Shown one piece after another: positions 7,944 through 16,492 of a stretch of DNA of 64,000 nucleotides. Source of the stretch: Streptomyces sp. CB01201 (GTDB lineage: Bacteria > Actinomycetota > Actinomycetes > Streptomycetales > Streptomycetaceae); assembly GCF_002803085.1 (NCBI RefSeq), contig NZ_NNBJ01000027.1, forward strand, positions 1 through 64,000, read 5' to 3'. The position numbers and the translations under genes are program-made. Numbering within the stretch: position 1 is the first letter of the stretch; each line of letters opens with the position of its first letter. Under the pieces are notes generated by a model. It was not told the origin of the DNA, did no database searches, and saw only the letters and a list, made by a program, of their open reading frames with translations.

Positions 7944-8294
7944 CTACTGCTCCCCCAGCGGATTGACCGGCGTCGGCGGCGCGTCCGGGTCGTCCTCGGC
8001 GCGCGGGAGCGGCCGGTGCCCCTCCGACCAGTGGTTGGACCAGCCGCACACCCCGCACGAGTACCGCCCGTCGAGCCCGGCCAGCTCCGTGCCGCACCGC
8101 TTGCACTGGGTGTACGTGATGTCCGGCGTCGGCGGCGGCATCGGCGTCGGCCTGGGCAGCACCCCCGGCACGGCCTCCGCCAACGGCCCCGGCACGGCCC
8201 CCGGCACCGGCACGGCCGCACGCGACCGCTCCGGCTCGGGCGACCGCTCCGGCTGGGAAGCCCGTTCCGGCTCGGCCGCGGGGATGTCACTCAT
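7944..8294 (-). CDS. Small zinc-ribbon protein, function unknown (116 aa)
   Basis: The N-terminal 60 residues are Pro/Glu/Arg-rich and probably disordered. The C-terminal part has two CxxC knuckles, CKRCGTEL and CGVCGWSN, spaced as in a rubredoxin-like zinc ribbon. The start is the ATG at 8294; the frame continues to 8327 without a better ribosome site. It is divergent from the large sigma/CAP gene. Similar short zinc-ribbon proteins are common in Streptomyces and have no known role. Confidence 0.65.
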   Translation of the reverse strand: MSDIPAAEPERASQPERSPEPERSRAAVPVPGAVPGPLAEAVPGVLPRPTPMPPPTPDITYTQCKRCGTELAGLDGRYSCGVCGWSNHWSEGHRPLPRAEDDPDAPPTPVNPLGEQ

Positions 8295-8504
8295 GCGTCG
8301 GAGCGTACGCCCGCGCGGGAGTGACACGGCTCACGTACGCCTGCCGCACGCCCCGTGGGCCACCGCCGACCGGCAGGTCGCGCCCGGTATTCGGGTGGGG
8401 GCGGTCGATATCTGTCATCCGATTTCTGTTATCCGCCCACCGTCGCCCTGTTCTCCTCTCCGTCGGGTCAGTTAGGTTCGGTGCTCCGGGAGAGTGGACG
8501 AGGC

Positions 8505-10163
8505 GTGATCAGTGAACAGATAGCCGCGGTGGTCGTCGCGGCCCGGGACGGGGATCAGCGGGCGCGCGACGAGCTCGTCGCCGGGTATCTGCCGCTCGTG
8601 TACAACATCGTCGGGCGCGCGCTGGGCGGGCACGCCGACGTCGACGACGTCGTGCAGGAGAGCCTGCTGCGGATGCTCGACGGGCTCGGCTCGCTGCGCG
8701 AACCCGCGGCCTTCCGGTCCTGGCTGGTCGCCGTCACCATGAACGAGATCCGCCGGTACTGGCAGGGCCACCGCCGTACCCCCGTCGACGCCGGGCTCCA
8801 GGACGCCCACGACCTCGCCGACCCCGGCGCCGACTTCGTCGACCTCACCATCGTGCGGCTCGGCCTTTCCGGGCAGCGCAAGGAGGTCACCGAGGCCACC
8901 CGCTGGCTGGAGCCGGACGACCGGGCGCTGCTCTCGCTGTGGTGGCTGGAGGCGGCGGGCGTCCTCACCCGGGGCGAGGTCGCCACGGCGCTCGACCTGA
9001 GCGCCGAGCACGCCGCCGTGCGCGTCCAGCGCATGAAGGGCCAGCTGGAGACCGCCCGGGTCGTGGTGCGGGCGCTGGCCGGGATCGGGCGCTGTGGTGA
9101 GCTGTACGGGCTCGCCCTGTCCTGGGACGGCGTGCCCTCGGCGCTGTGGCGCAAGCGCATAGCCCGGCACGCCCGGACCTGCGCGGTCTGCTCCGGGCAC
9201 TGGAGCGGGCTGATACCCGCCGAGGGACTGCTCGTGGGGCTCGCCCTGGTTCCGGTGGGCGCGGCCACCGCCGGTCTGCTCGCCGTCCTGGGCGGCCGGG
9301 CGCCCGCCCTGGAGACCGTCGCCCACGCGACGACCGCCGCCACCCGGGCCGCCCCGCGCGCCCCCCATGGCGCCCATGCCGCAGGGCGGCGGCGGGCCCC
9401 CACCTCCCGGCGCGACCGGCGCGATCAGCGGGCCCGCCGACGGCGCCGGGCCGCCGCCGTCATCGCGGGGCTCGCCGCCGTCGCCGCCCTGGGCGGGGCC
9501 TACCGGTTCGTCAGCACCCCGGGCCAGGACACCGCCGGTTCGGTCGCGGACGCACCCCTCACCACCACCGACGCCGCCAGCGCCGACGGGATCGGCACCG
9601 GGCCGCTGCCGCCGAGCCCTTCCGCCTCCAACTCCCCTACGAAGGCGAGCAGTTCGCCTTCGCCGAGCACCCCGGTCAAGCACTCCTCTCCCCCTGCCGC
9701 CAAGCCGTCCGCGCACCCCGTGCCGCCCAGGCCCGTGCCCAGCACGAAGCGGGCGACGGCCGACGCGGACCACGGCACCCCGGCGGCCGTGCAGCAGGTG
9801 CTCGATCTCGTCAACTCCGAGCGTGGCAAGGCGGGTTGTTCGGCGCTCACCAGTAACCCGAAGCTGTACGACGCCGCCCTCAAGCACTCCGAGAACATGG
9901 CCGCGCAGAACTTCTTCGACCACACCGACCCGAGCGGCGCGGGCCCCGGCGAGCGGATCACGGCCGCCGGGTACCAGTGGAGTGCGTACGGCGAGAACAT
10001 CGCGCGGGGCCAGGCGGACGCGGCCGCCGTCATGGACTCCTGGATGAACAGTCCGGGCCATCGCGCCAACATCTTGAACTGCGGGTTCAAGGAGATCGGC
10101 ATCGGTGTGCACTACGGGTCCGGCGGGCCGTGGTGGACGCAGGACTTCGGCGCCCGCGGCTGA
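8505..10163 (+). CDS. Sigma-70 family factor fused to a zinc-binding anti-sigma-like motif, membrane-spanning sequence and a CAP domain
   Basis: The 552-residue protein has sigma-70 region 2 (about residues 20-95, with DVDDVVQESLLRML and RSWLVAVTMNEIRRYW) and a sigma-4-like helix-turn-helix (about 140-185). A HARTCAVCSGHW motif follows (about 221-232), resembling the HxxxCxxC site of zinc anti-sigma domains. Hydrophobic stretches lie at 241-263 and 316-333, separated by a very Arg-rich segment (300-315). A Pro/Ser/Thr linker (340-415) leads to a CAP/SCP (PR-1, YkwD-like) domain at about 429-550 with ENMAAQNFFDHTD and GENIARG and HRANILNCGF. The plan is a cytoplasmic sigma factor joined to an extracytoplasmic domain. 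The GTG at 8505 starts just before region 2. Direct repeats TCTGTCATCCG/TCTGTTATCCG (8411-8435) lie in the promoter region. Confidence 0.85.
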   Translation: MISEQIAAVVVAARDGDQRARDELVAGYLPLVYNIVGRALGGHADVDDVVQESLLRMLDGLGSLREPAAFRSWLVAVTMNEIRRYWQGHRRTPVDAGLQDAHDLADPGADFVDLTIVRLGLSGQRKEVTEATRWLEPDDRALLSLWWLEAAGVLTRGEVATALDLSAEHAAVRVQRMKGQLETARVVVRALAGIGRCGELYGLALSWDGVPSALWRKRIARHARTCAVCSGHWSGLIPAEGLLVGLALVPVGAATAGLLAVLGGRAPALETVAHATTAATRAAPRAPHGAHAAGRRRAPTSRRDRRDQRARRRRRAAAVIAGLAAVAALGGAYRFVSTPGQDTAGSVADAPLTTTDAASADGIGTGPLPPSPSASNSPTKASSSPSPSTPVKHSSPPAAKPSAHPVPPRPVPSTKRATADADHGTPAAVQQVLDLVNSERGKAGCSALTSNPKLYDAALKHSENMAAQNFFDHTDPSGAGPGERITAAGYQWSAYGENIARGQADAAAVMDSWMNSPGHRANILNCGFKEIGIGVHYGSGGPWWTQDFGARG

Positions 10164-10178
10164 CACCGCCGGCGTACG

Positions 10179-10213
10179 GGGGCGGGCCCGGTCTTCACGA
10201 CCGGGCCCGCCCC
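10179..10213. terminator. Bidirectional terminator between the sigma/CAP gene and cobN
   Basis: A perfect 15-bp G/C stem (GGGGCGGGCCCGGTC at 10179-10193, complement at 10199-10213) with a 5-nt loop lies between two convergent genes, 15 bp after one stop codon and 28 bp after the other. Confidence 0.85.
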
Positions 10214-10241
10214 TCTGCGTACGTACGCCGTTCCTGCCCGC

Positions 10242-13200
10242 TCAGTCCTGGTCCTCCAGGTCGCCCTCGGTCTCCAGGTACACCTGCCGCAGCGCTTCGA
10301 GCACGGCCGGGTCGGGCTTGGCCCACATGCCGCGGGACTCGGCCTCCAGGAGGCGTTCGGCGATGCCGTGCAGGGCCCAGGGGTTGGCGTTCTGGAGGAA
10401 CTCGCGGTTGGCCGGGTCCAGGACGTACGTCTCGGTCAACTTGTCGTACATCCAGTCGGCGACCACGCCGGTCGTGGCGTCGTAGCCGAACAAGTAGTCC
10501 ACGGTGGCTGCGAGTTCGAAGGCGCCCTTGTAGCCGTGGCGGCGCATCGCCTCGATCCACTTGGGGTTGACCACGCGGGCCCGGAAGACCCGGCTGGTCT
10601 CCTCGACCAGGGTGCGGGTCTTGACCGTCTCGGGGCGCGTCGAGTCGCCGATGTAGGCCTCGGGGGCGGTGCCGCGCAGGGCGCGGACGGTGGCCACCAT
10701 GCCGCCGTGGTACTGGAAGTAGTCGTCCGAGTCGGCGATGTCGTGCTCGCGGGTGTCGGTGTTCTTGGCGGCGACCGCGATCCGCTTGTACGCCGTCTCC
10801 ATCTCGTCCCGGGCCGGGCGCCCGTCGAGTTCGCGGCCGTAGGCGTAGCCGCCCCAGACCGTGTAGACCTCGGCGAGGTCGGCGTCGGTGCGCCAGTCGC
10901 GGGAGTCGATGAGCTGGAGCAGGCCGGCGCCGTAGGTGCCGGGGCGGGAGCCGAAGATGCGGGTGGTGGCCCGGCGTTCGTCGCCGTGCTCGGCGAGGTC
11001 GGCCTGGGTGTGGGCGCGTACGTAGTTGTGCTCGGCGGGCTCCTCCAGGGACGCGGCGAGGCGTACGGCGTCGTCGAGCAGGCCGATGGTGTGCGGGAAG
11101 GCGTCGCGGAAGAAGCCCGAGATGCGCAGGGTGACGTCGATGCGGGGGCGGCCGAGTTCGTCGAGCGGGATGGGCTCAAGGCCGGTGACCCGGCGCGAGG
11201 CGTCGTCCCAGACGGGGCGCACGCCGAGCAGCGCCATGGCCTCGGCCACGTCGTCGCCGGCCGTGCGCATCGCGCTGGTGCCCCACAGGGAGAGCCCGAC
11301 CGAGGTCGGCCAGTCGCCGTTGTCGGTGCGGTAGCGGTTGGCCAGGGATTCGGCGAGGGCCTGGCCGGTCTCCCAGGCGAGCCGGGAGGGGACGGCCTTG
11401 GGGTCGACGGAGTAGAAGTTGCGGCCGGTTGGCAGGACGTTGACCAGGCCGCGCAGGGGTGAGCCCGAGGGCCCGGCCGGGACGAAGCCGCCGCTCAACG
11501 CGTGCACGGTGTGGTCGAGTTCGGCGGTGGTCGCGGCCAGGCGCGGCACGACCTCGCGGGCGGCGAACTCCAGGATGGCGCGCACCTGTTGGGGCTGGTC
11601 GGCGGGGATCGCGGCGAGGTCCCAGTCGGCGTCGTCCATCAACTGGACGAGGGCGCGGGCCTGTTCCTCGGCCTCGTCGGCGCTGGTGCGGGTGGCGGCG
11701 GACTCGTCGAGGCCGAGGGCTTCGCGCAGGCCGGGCAGGGCGGTGGTGCCGCCCCAGATCTGGCGAGCGCGCAGGATGGCGAGGACGAGGTTGACGCGGT
11801 CGGCGCCGGCCGGGGCGTTGCCGAGGACGTGCAGTCCGTCGCGGATCTGGACGTCCTTGATCTCGCAGAGCCAGCCGTCGAGATGCATGATGAACTCGTC
11901 GAAGCCCTCGTCCTCGGGGCGGTCTTCGAGCCCGAGGTCGTGGTCGAGCTTCGCGGCCTGGATCAGCGTCCAGATCTGGGCGCGGATCGCGGGGAGTTTG
12001 GCCGGGTCCATGGACGCGATCTGGGCGTGCTCGTCGAGGAGTTGCTCCAGGCGCGCGATGTCTCCGTAGGAGTCGGCGCGGGCCATCGGCGGCACCAGGT
12101 GGTCGATGAGCGTGGCGTGCACGCGGCGCTTGGCCTGGGTGCCCTCGCCCGGGTCGTTGACCAGGAAGGGGTAGACCAGCGGCAGGTCGCCGAGGGCCGC
12201 GTCGGGGCCGCAGGCGGCGGACAGGCCGGCGTTCTTGCCGGGCAGCCACTCCAGGTTGCCGTGCTTGCCGAGGTGGATCATGGCGTCGGCGCCGAAGCCG
12301 CCGTCGGCGGCGCTCGCCGCGATCCAGCGGTAGGCGGCCAAGTAGTGGTGCGAGGGCGGCAGATCGGGGTCGTGGTAGATCGCGATCGGGTTCTCGCCGA
12401 AGCCGCGCGGCGGCTGGATGAGGATCAGCAGGTTGTCGCGGCGCAGGGCGGCGAGGACGATGTCGCCCTCGGGGTCGCCTCCGTGGCCCACGCGGCTGCG
12501 GTCCAGGAACATCTCGCCGGGCGGCGGGCCCCAGTGCTGCTCGACGCCGGTGCGCAGCTCTTCGGGGAGCGTGGCGTACCAGCGCTTGTAGTCGGCGGCG
12601 GGGATGCGGACCGGGTTGGCGGCCAGCTGTTCCTCGGTGAGCCAGTCCTGGTCGTGGCCGCCGGCGTCGATCAGGGCGCGGATGAGTTCGTCGCCGTCGC
12701 CGGAGACCAGGCCCGGGATCTCCTCCTCGGGCCCGAAGTCGTATCCCTCGGCGCGCAGTCGGCGCAGGAGTGCGACGGCGCTCGCGGGGGTGTCGAGGCC
12801 GACCGCGTTGCCGATGCGGGAGTGCTTGGTCGGGTAGGCGGACAGGACGAGCGCTATGCGCTTGTCGGCGGCCGGGATGTGCTTGAGGCGGGCGTGGCGC
12901 ACCGCGATACCGGCGGCGCGGGCGGAGCGCTCGGCGTCGGCGACGTAGGCCGGGAGCCCGTCCTCGTCGATCTCCTTGAAGGAGAACGGCACGGTGATCA
13001 GGCGGCCGTCGAACTCGGGGACGGCGATCTGGCTCGCCGCGTCCAGCGGGGAGACGCCCTCGTCGTTCTCCTCCCAGGCGCTGCGCGAGCCGGTGAGGCA
13101 GAGCGCCTGGAGGATCGGTACGTCCAGGCCGCTGAGCGCGCCCGCGTCCCAGGATTCGTCGTCGCCGCCCGCGGACGCGGTGGCCGGCTTGGTGCCGCCG

Positions 13201-13886
13201 GCCGCGAGGACGGTGGTCACGATGGCGTCGGCGGCGCGCAGTTCGTCGATGAGCGCGGGCTCGGGGTCGCGCAGCGAGGACACGTACAGCGGGAGCGGGC
13301 GGCCCCCGGCGTCCTCGATGGCGCCGCACAGGGTGTCCACGAAGGCGGTGTTGCCGCTCATGTGGTGGGCGCGGTAGTAGAGCACCGCGACGACGGGTCC
13401 CTCGACCGGGCGGGCGGTGCGCTCCAGCGGGCCCCAGGAGGGGGCGGGCGCGGGCGGCTCGAAGCCGTGGCCGGTGAGCAGCACGGTGTCGGACAGGAAC
13501 CGGGCGAGCTGGTCGAGGTTGGCGGGGCCGCCGTGCGCGAGGTAGGCGTGCGCTTCGGCGGCTATGCCGACCGGCACGGTGGAGGCGGCCATCAGCTGGG
13601 CGTCGGGGGCCTGTTCGCCGGTGAGGACGACGACGGGCAGACCGCTCGCGGTGAGCTGGTCCAGGCCGTCCTGCCAGGCGCGTACGCCGCCGAGCAGTCG
13701 TACGACGACGAGTCCGACGCCGTCGATGAGCTGGGGCAGCGTGTCGAGCGCGAGCCGGGACGGGTTGGCGAACCGGTACGGGACCGGGCCGTTCGCCGCG
13801 CGGGCGGAGAGCAGGTCGGTGTCGGACGTCGACAGGAGCAGGATGGGGCGGGGGTCCTCTGCGGGCTCCCCGGACGTGTGCAGCAT
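10242..13886 (-). CDS. cobN: Cobaltochelatase subunit CobN
   Basis: The 1214-residue length and sequence are those of CobN, the large subunit of the ATP-dependent aerobic cobaltochelatase that inserts cobalt into hydrogenobyrinate a,c-diamide. Typical segments include FSFKEIDEDGLPAYV, HLGKHGNLEWLPGK and the conserved C-terminal half with FFRDAFPHTIGLLDDAV. It acts in the cytoplasm with CobS/CobT or ChlI/ChlD-type AAA+ partners, which are not seen here. The start ATG at 13886 has a GGAAGG site. A B12 riboswitch lies immediately upstream on the same strand, so expression should fall when cobalamin is plentiful. The gene is divergent from cobG and the other corrin-ring genes. A bidirectional hairpin follows. 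Confidence 0.96.
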   Translation of the reverse strand: MLHTSGEPAEDPRPILLLSTSDTDLLSARAANGPVPYRFANPSRLALDTLPQLIDGVGLVVVRLLGGVRAWQDGLDQLTASGLPVVVLTGEQAPDAQLMAASTVPVGIAAEAHAYLAHGGPANLDQLARFLSDTVLLTGHGFEPPAPAPSWGPLERTARPVEGPVVAVLYYRAHHMSGNTAFVDTLCGAIEDAGGRPLPLYVSSLRDPEPALIDELRAADAIVTTVLAAGGTKPATASAGGDDESWDAGALSGLDVPILQALCLTGSRSAWEENDEGVSPLDAASQIAVPEFDGRLITVPFSFKEIDEDGLPAYVADAERSARAAGIAVRHARLKHIPAADKRIALVLSAYPTKHSRIGNAVGLDTPASAVALLRRLRAEGYDFGPEEEIPGLVSGDGDELIRALIDAGGHDQDWLTEEQLAANPVRIPAADYKRWYATLPEELRTGVEQHWGPPPGEMFLDRSRVGHGGDPEGDIVLAALRRDNLLILIQPPRGFGENPIAIYHDPDLPPSHHYLAAYRWIAASAADGGFGADAMIHLGKHGNLEWLPGKNAGLSAACGPDAALGDLPLVYPFLVNDPGEGTQAKRRVHATLIDHLVPPMARADSYGDIARLEQLLDEHAQIASMDPAKLPAIRAQIWTLIQAAKLDHDLGLEDRPEDEGFDEFIMHLDGWLCEIKDVQIRDGLHVLGNAPAGADRVNLVLAILRARQIWGGTTALPGLREALGLDESAATRTSADEAEEQARALVQLMDDADWDLAAIPADQPQQVRAILEFAAREVVPRLAATTAELDHTVHALSGGFVPAGPSGSPLRGLVNVLPTGRNFYSVDPKAVPSRLAWETGQALAESLANRYRTDNGDWPTSVGLSLWGTSAMRTAGDDVAEAMALLGVRPVWDDASRRVTGLEPIPLDELGRPRIDVTLRISGFFRDAFPHTIGLLDDAVRLAASLEEPAEHNYVRAHTQADLAEHGDERRATTRIFGSRPGTYGAGLLQLIDSRDWRTDADLAEVYTVWGGYAYGRELDGRPARDEMETAYKRIAVAAKNTDTREHDIADSDDYFQYHGGMVATVRALRGTAPEAYIGDSTRPETVKTRTLVEETSRVFRARVVNPKWIEAMRRHGYKGAFELAATVDYLFGYDATTGVVADWMYDKLTETYVLDPANREFLQNANPWALHGIAERLLEAESRGMWAKPDPAVLEALRQVYLETEGDLEDQD

Positions 13887-13964
13887 GCGGCGTCAGGCCT
13901 TCCTCGGGGTGTCCGCGCCCCGGGTGGTGTCGGAATGGGTCCCCCGGGCCCGGGAGTCTTCCCC

Positions 13965-14105
13965 GGCCTGGGGGGGGGAGTTCCTGACTCACCCGGGCTC
14001 CGAGCTGGCCTCGGTCCGGGCTCACAGTGGCGGGACCGCGCCGGATTCCCACCGGGCTTCCTCCCCTGCCGCCGTCGCCGGCGCCGCCTGCATAGTAGCG
14101 ACCCG
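13965..14105 (-). ncRNA. Cobalamin (B12) riboswitch controlling cobN
   Basis: Read on the minus strand, 14095-13980 contains the conserved core GAAGCCCGGTGGGAATCCGG followed by GCGGTCCCGCCACTGTGA and then GAGTCAGGAACTC, matching the L5 and B12-box order of adenosylcobalamin riboswitches. It lies 80-210 nt upstream of the cobN start on the same strand. The outer boundaries are approximate. Bound cobalamin should reduce CobN synthesis, most likely by hiding the ribosome site or by premature termination. The divergently transcribed cobG operon lacks its own copy. Confidence 0.9.
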
Positions 14106-14436
14106 GGTTGCCTGCGCTTTTGGGCGCGGGGTGGTTGCGGGGGTGGGTGGGCTGGGGCTTTGCCCCGGGCCCCGGGGTTTCGGCCCCTCCCCGCCCCTTG
14201 CCGCAACCCTCCGGGGGTGGAAGTGGGGGTGGGTGGGCTTCCGGGGCTTCGCCCCCGGCCCCCTGGTTCGGCTGCGGACCGTGGTCGCTTTTCGCACAGT
14301 TCCTCGCGCCCCTGACGGCTCGGTGCCGGCCGCACGGGCATCCTTCGGTCTGAGGGCGGAGCCCCCCGCAGGTGTCCGGGCAAAGCCCCCCCTCAGGGGA
14401 GCCGCACCCGAAACCTCCCCGCACGGCCACCTGGGT
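14106..14436. repeat. Non-coding G/C-rich spacer with a degenerate copy of the dispersed repeat
   Basis: No gene is supported, although one frame stays open upstream of cobG. The stretch has two near-repeats of CCCGGGG/GGGTGGGNGGGCT type and, at about 14290-14390, TTCGCACAGTTCCTCGCGCC followed by CTCGGTGCCGGCC and GGCATCC. This is a degenerate version of the composite element seen at 22320-22830, 50960-51120 and 57620-57850. It must also hold the cobG promoter. Confidence 0.6.
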
Positions 14437-15783
14437 ATGCTCGCCGCCATGCCGCCCCCCTCCACAACACCCCCCAACCAGGGCGAACCCCCCATAGGGG
14501 GCACCCCGGGCAACGTCGCGCCCAGCCCGGTCGTACGGGACCGGGGCGACGCCTGCCCCGGCGCCCTGCGGCTGCACACCGCCGACGACGGCAGGCTGGC
14601 CCGACTCCGTCTGCCCGGGGGCATCTTGACGAACCGTCAGGTCGAGGCGCTGGCCGTCGCGGCCGAGCGGTACGGGGACGGCCACCTCGGCATCACATCG
14701 CGCGGCAACGCCGAGCTCCGCGGCATCGGCGACCACTGCGGCAACGGACTCGCCGAACTCCTGCGCCACACCGCCCTGTTGCCCTCCGAGCGGCATGAGC
14801 GCATACGCAACATCGTGGCCTCCCCGCTGGCCGGCCTGGACGGCCATGGCCACGGCAGCCTGCACCCCTGGCTGCGCGAGCTGGACGCGCTGCTGTGCGC
14901 CCAGGACTGGACCACCGCCCTGTCGGGCCGCTTCCTGTTCGCCCTGGACGACGGCCGCGGCGACGTCACCGGCCTCGGCGGCGATGTGACCTTGGTCGCA
15001 CAGGGGGACGGCGTGGCGCTCGTGCGGACCGGAGCGGCGGCCCCCCTGCGCGTGGCCGCCGCCGACGCCCCCCGCGCCGCCCTCGCCGCCGCCCGCGCCT
15101 TCCTCGCCGCCGCGGACGCCGCCGGCGCCGGCGCCTGGCGGGTGCGCGAGCTGCCCCCGGGCCATGAGGTGGACCTCGCCGCCGCCCTGGCCCACGCGGG
15201 CATCCCGGCCGAGCCCGCCCCCGTACGACCCGTACTGCGGACACCCCCCGCGCCCGCCCCGCGGCCCGGCATCGCGGCCGGCCCCGACGGAACGTACGCC
15301 GTACTCGCGGCCCCCGTGCTCGGCCGGGTGACCAGCACCCAGCTGCGGGCGCTCGCCGGCCCCGGCGGCGAGATCAGGATCACACCCTGGCGCGGATTCG
15401 TCGTCCCCGGCTTCGACGAGCGCGGGGCCCGGCGGCGGCTGGGGGAACTCGGTGACGCCGGGTTCATCACCGAGCCCGGCTCCCCGTGGAGCGGGGTCGG
15501 GGCGTGCACCGGGCGGCCCGGCTGCGCCAAGGCGCTGGCCGACGTCCGCCGGGACGCCCTGCCGGGCACGGGCGGGCTCCCGGCCGCGGACGCCCTGCCG
15601 GTCTACTGGTCCGGGTGCGAACGCCGCTGCGGGCATCCGCACGGCGACTGGGTGGACGTGACCGCGACCGCCGGCGGCCGCTACACGGTGACGGCACGGA
15701 GCGGCACGGAGGAGCGACAACTGCCCTATAGGGAGGGCGAGTTGGCGGACACCATCGCCCGGGCCCGAGGGGGCCGACGATGA
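14437..15783 (+). CDS. cobG: Precorrin-3B synthase (CobG), nitrite/sulfite reductase-like
   Basis: Two ferredoxin-like nitrite/sulfite reductase repeats are visible (LRLPGGILTNRQVEAL near the N-terminus and LAAPVLGRVTSTQLRAL about 290 residues on). The C-terminal region carries the [4Fe-4S] cysteine set ACTGRPGC and GCERRCGHP. CobG uses O2 to hydroxylate C20 of precorrin-3A, forming the gamma-lactone precorrin-3B, so it marks the aerobic cobalamin pathway. Starts at ATG 14437 or ATG 14449 are both plausible and neither has a strong ribosome site; the frame is open further upstream but that DNA is repeat-like. The stop overlaps a 24-codon ORF that in turn overlaps cobH. Confidence 0.92.
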   Translation: MLAAMPPPSTTPPNQGEPPIGGTPGNVAPSPVVRDRGDACPGALRLHTADDGRLARLRLPGGILTNRQVEALAVAAERYGDGHLGITSRGNAELRGIGDHCGNGLAELLRHTALLPSERHERIRNIVASPLAGLDGHGHGSLHPWLRELDALLCAQDWTTALSGRFLFALDDGRGDVTGLGGDVTLVAQGDGVALVRTGAAAPLRVAAADAPRAALAAARAFLAAADAAGAGAWRVRELPPGHEVDLAAALAHAGIPAEPAPVRPVLRTPPAPAPRPGIAAGPDGTYAVLAAPVLGRVTSTQLRALAGPGGEIRITPWRGFVVPGFDERGARRRLGELGDAGFITEPGSPWSGVGACTGRPGCAKALADVRRDALPGTGGLPAADALPVYWSGCERRCGHPHGDWVDVTATAGGRYTVTARSGTEERQLPYREGELADTIARARGGRR

Positions 15784-15854
15784 AGGCCGCACCAGCCGGC
15801 ACACATGCGGAAGCGACAACGGGCACGCCGGCGACGGGGACCACGACGAGATGA
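15780..15854 (+). CDS. 24-codon ORF bridging cobG and cobH by ATGA overlaps at both ends
   Basis: The ATG at 15780 overlaps the cobG stop as ATGA, and its own TGA at 15852-15854 overlaps the cobH ATG at 15851 in the same way. The encoded peptide begins MKAAPAGTHAEATTG and is Ala/Thr/Gly-rich with no recognisable domain. It could be a real micropeptide, or only a reading frame that lets ribosomes pass from cobG to cobH for coupled translation. Alternatively cobH is initiated independently by its own weak upstream sequence. Confidence 0.4.
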   Translation: MKAAPAGTHAEATTGTPATGTTTR

Positions 15855-16492
15855 GCGAGAGCACAGTGTTCGACTACGAGAAGGACGGCGCGGAGATATA
15901 CCGCCAGTCCTTTGCCACGATCCGCGCCGAGGCCGACCTCGGCGGGCTGCCCGCCGACGTCAGCCAGGTCGCGGTCCGCATGATCCACGCCTGTGGCATG
16001 ACGGACCTGACGCGCGACCTCGGCTGGACGCCCGGCGTCGTGGCCCGGGCCCGCGAGGCGCTGCGCGCGGGCGCGCCGATCCTGTGCGACGCGCGGATGG
16101 TGGCCAGCGGGGTGACCCGCAAGCGGCTGCCCGCCGACAACGAGGTGCTGTGCACCCTCAACGACCCGTCGGTGCCCGACCTCGCCGCGAAGCTCGGCAC
16201 CACGCGCAGCGCCGCCGCCCTGGAGCTGTGGCGCGACCGGCTCGACGGCGCGGTCGTGGCCGTAGGCAACGCGCCCACCGCCCTGTTCCGGCTGCTCGAA
16301 ATGATCGAGGAGGGCGCGCCGCGTCCGGCGGCCGTCATCGGCGTGCCGGTCGGCTTCATCGGCGCGGCCGAGTCCAAGGACGCGCTCGCCGCGCACCCCT
16401 CGGGCCTGGAACACCTGGTGGTACGGGGCCGGCGCGGCGGCAGCGCGATCGCCGCGGCCGCCCTCAACGCGATCGCGAGCGAGGCGGAATGA
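15851..16492 (+). CDS. cobH: Precorrin-8X methylmutase
   Basis: The 213-residue protein matches CobH/CbiC: the catalytic-His segment RMIHACGMTDL, PILCDARMVASGVTRKRLP, and the C-terminal GVPVGFIGAAESKDAL followed by RGRRGGSAIAAAALNAI. It moves the C11 methyl group to C12, converting precorrin-8X to hydrogenobyrinate. Its ATG overlaps the bridging mini-ORF and its stop overlaps the cobIJ start as ATGA, so it belongs to a tightly coupled cobG-cobH-cobIJ unit. Confidence 0.96.
   Translation: MSESTVFDYEKDGAEIYRQSFATIRAEADLGGLPADVSQVAVRMIHACGMTDLTRDLGWTPGVVARAREALRAGAPILCDARMVASGVTRKRLPADNEVLCTLNDPSVPDLAAKLGTTRSAAALELWRDRLDGAVVAVGNAPTALFRLLEMIEEGAPRPAAVIGVPVGFIGAAESKDALAAHPSGLEHLVVRGRRGGSAIAAAALNAIASEAE

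Noticed and set aside
13564..14436. In-frame upstream extension of CobG by about 290 codons
   Set aside because: It crosses the riboswitch, the 5' end of cobN and a repeat element and has no homology features; the CobG domain begins after 14437.
11176..15864. Very long open frames on the strand opposite cobN/cobG, up to 1562 codons
   Set aside because: They overlap cobN and cobG completely, are Arg/Pro/Gly-rich and lack any family motif; they are shadows of high-GC codon bias.
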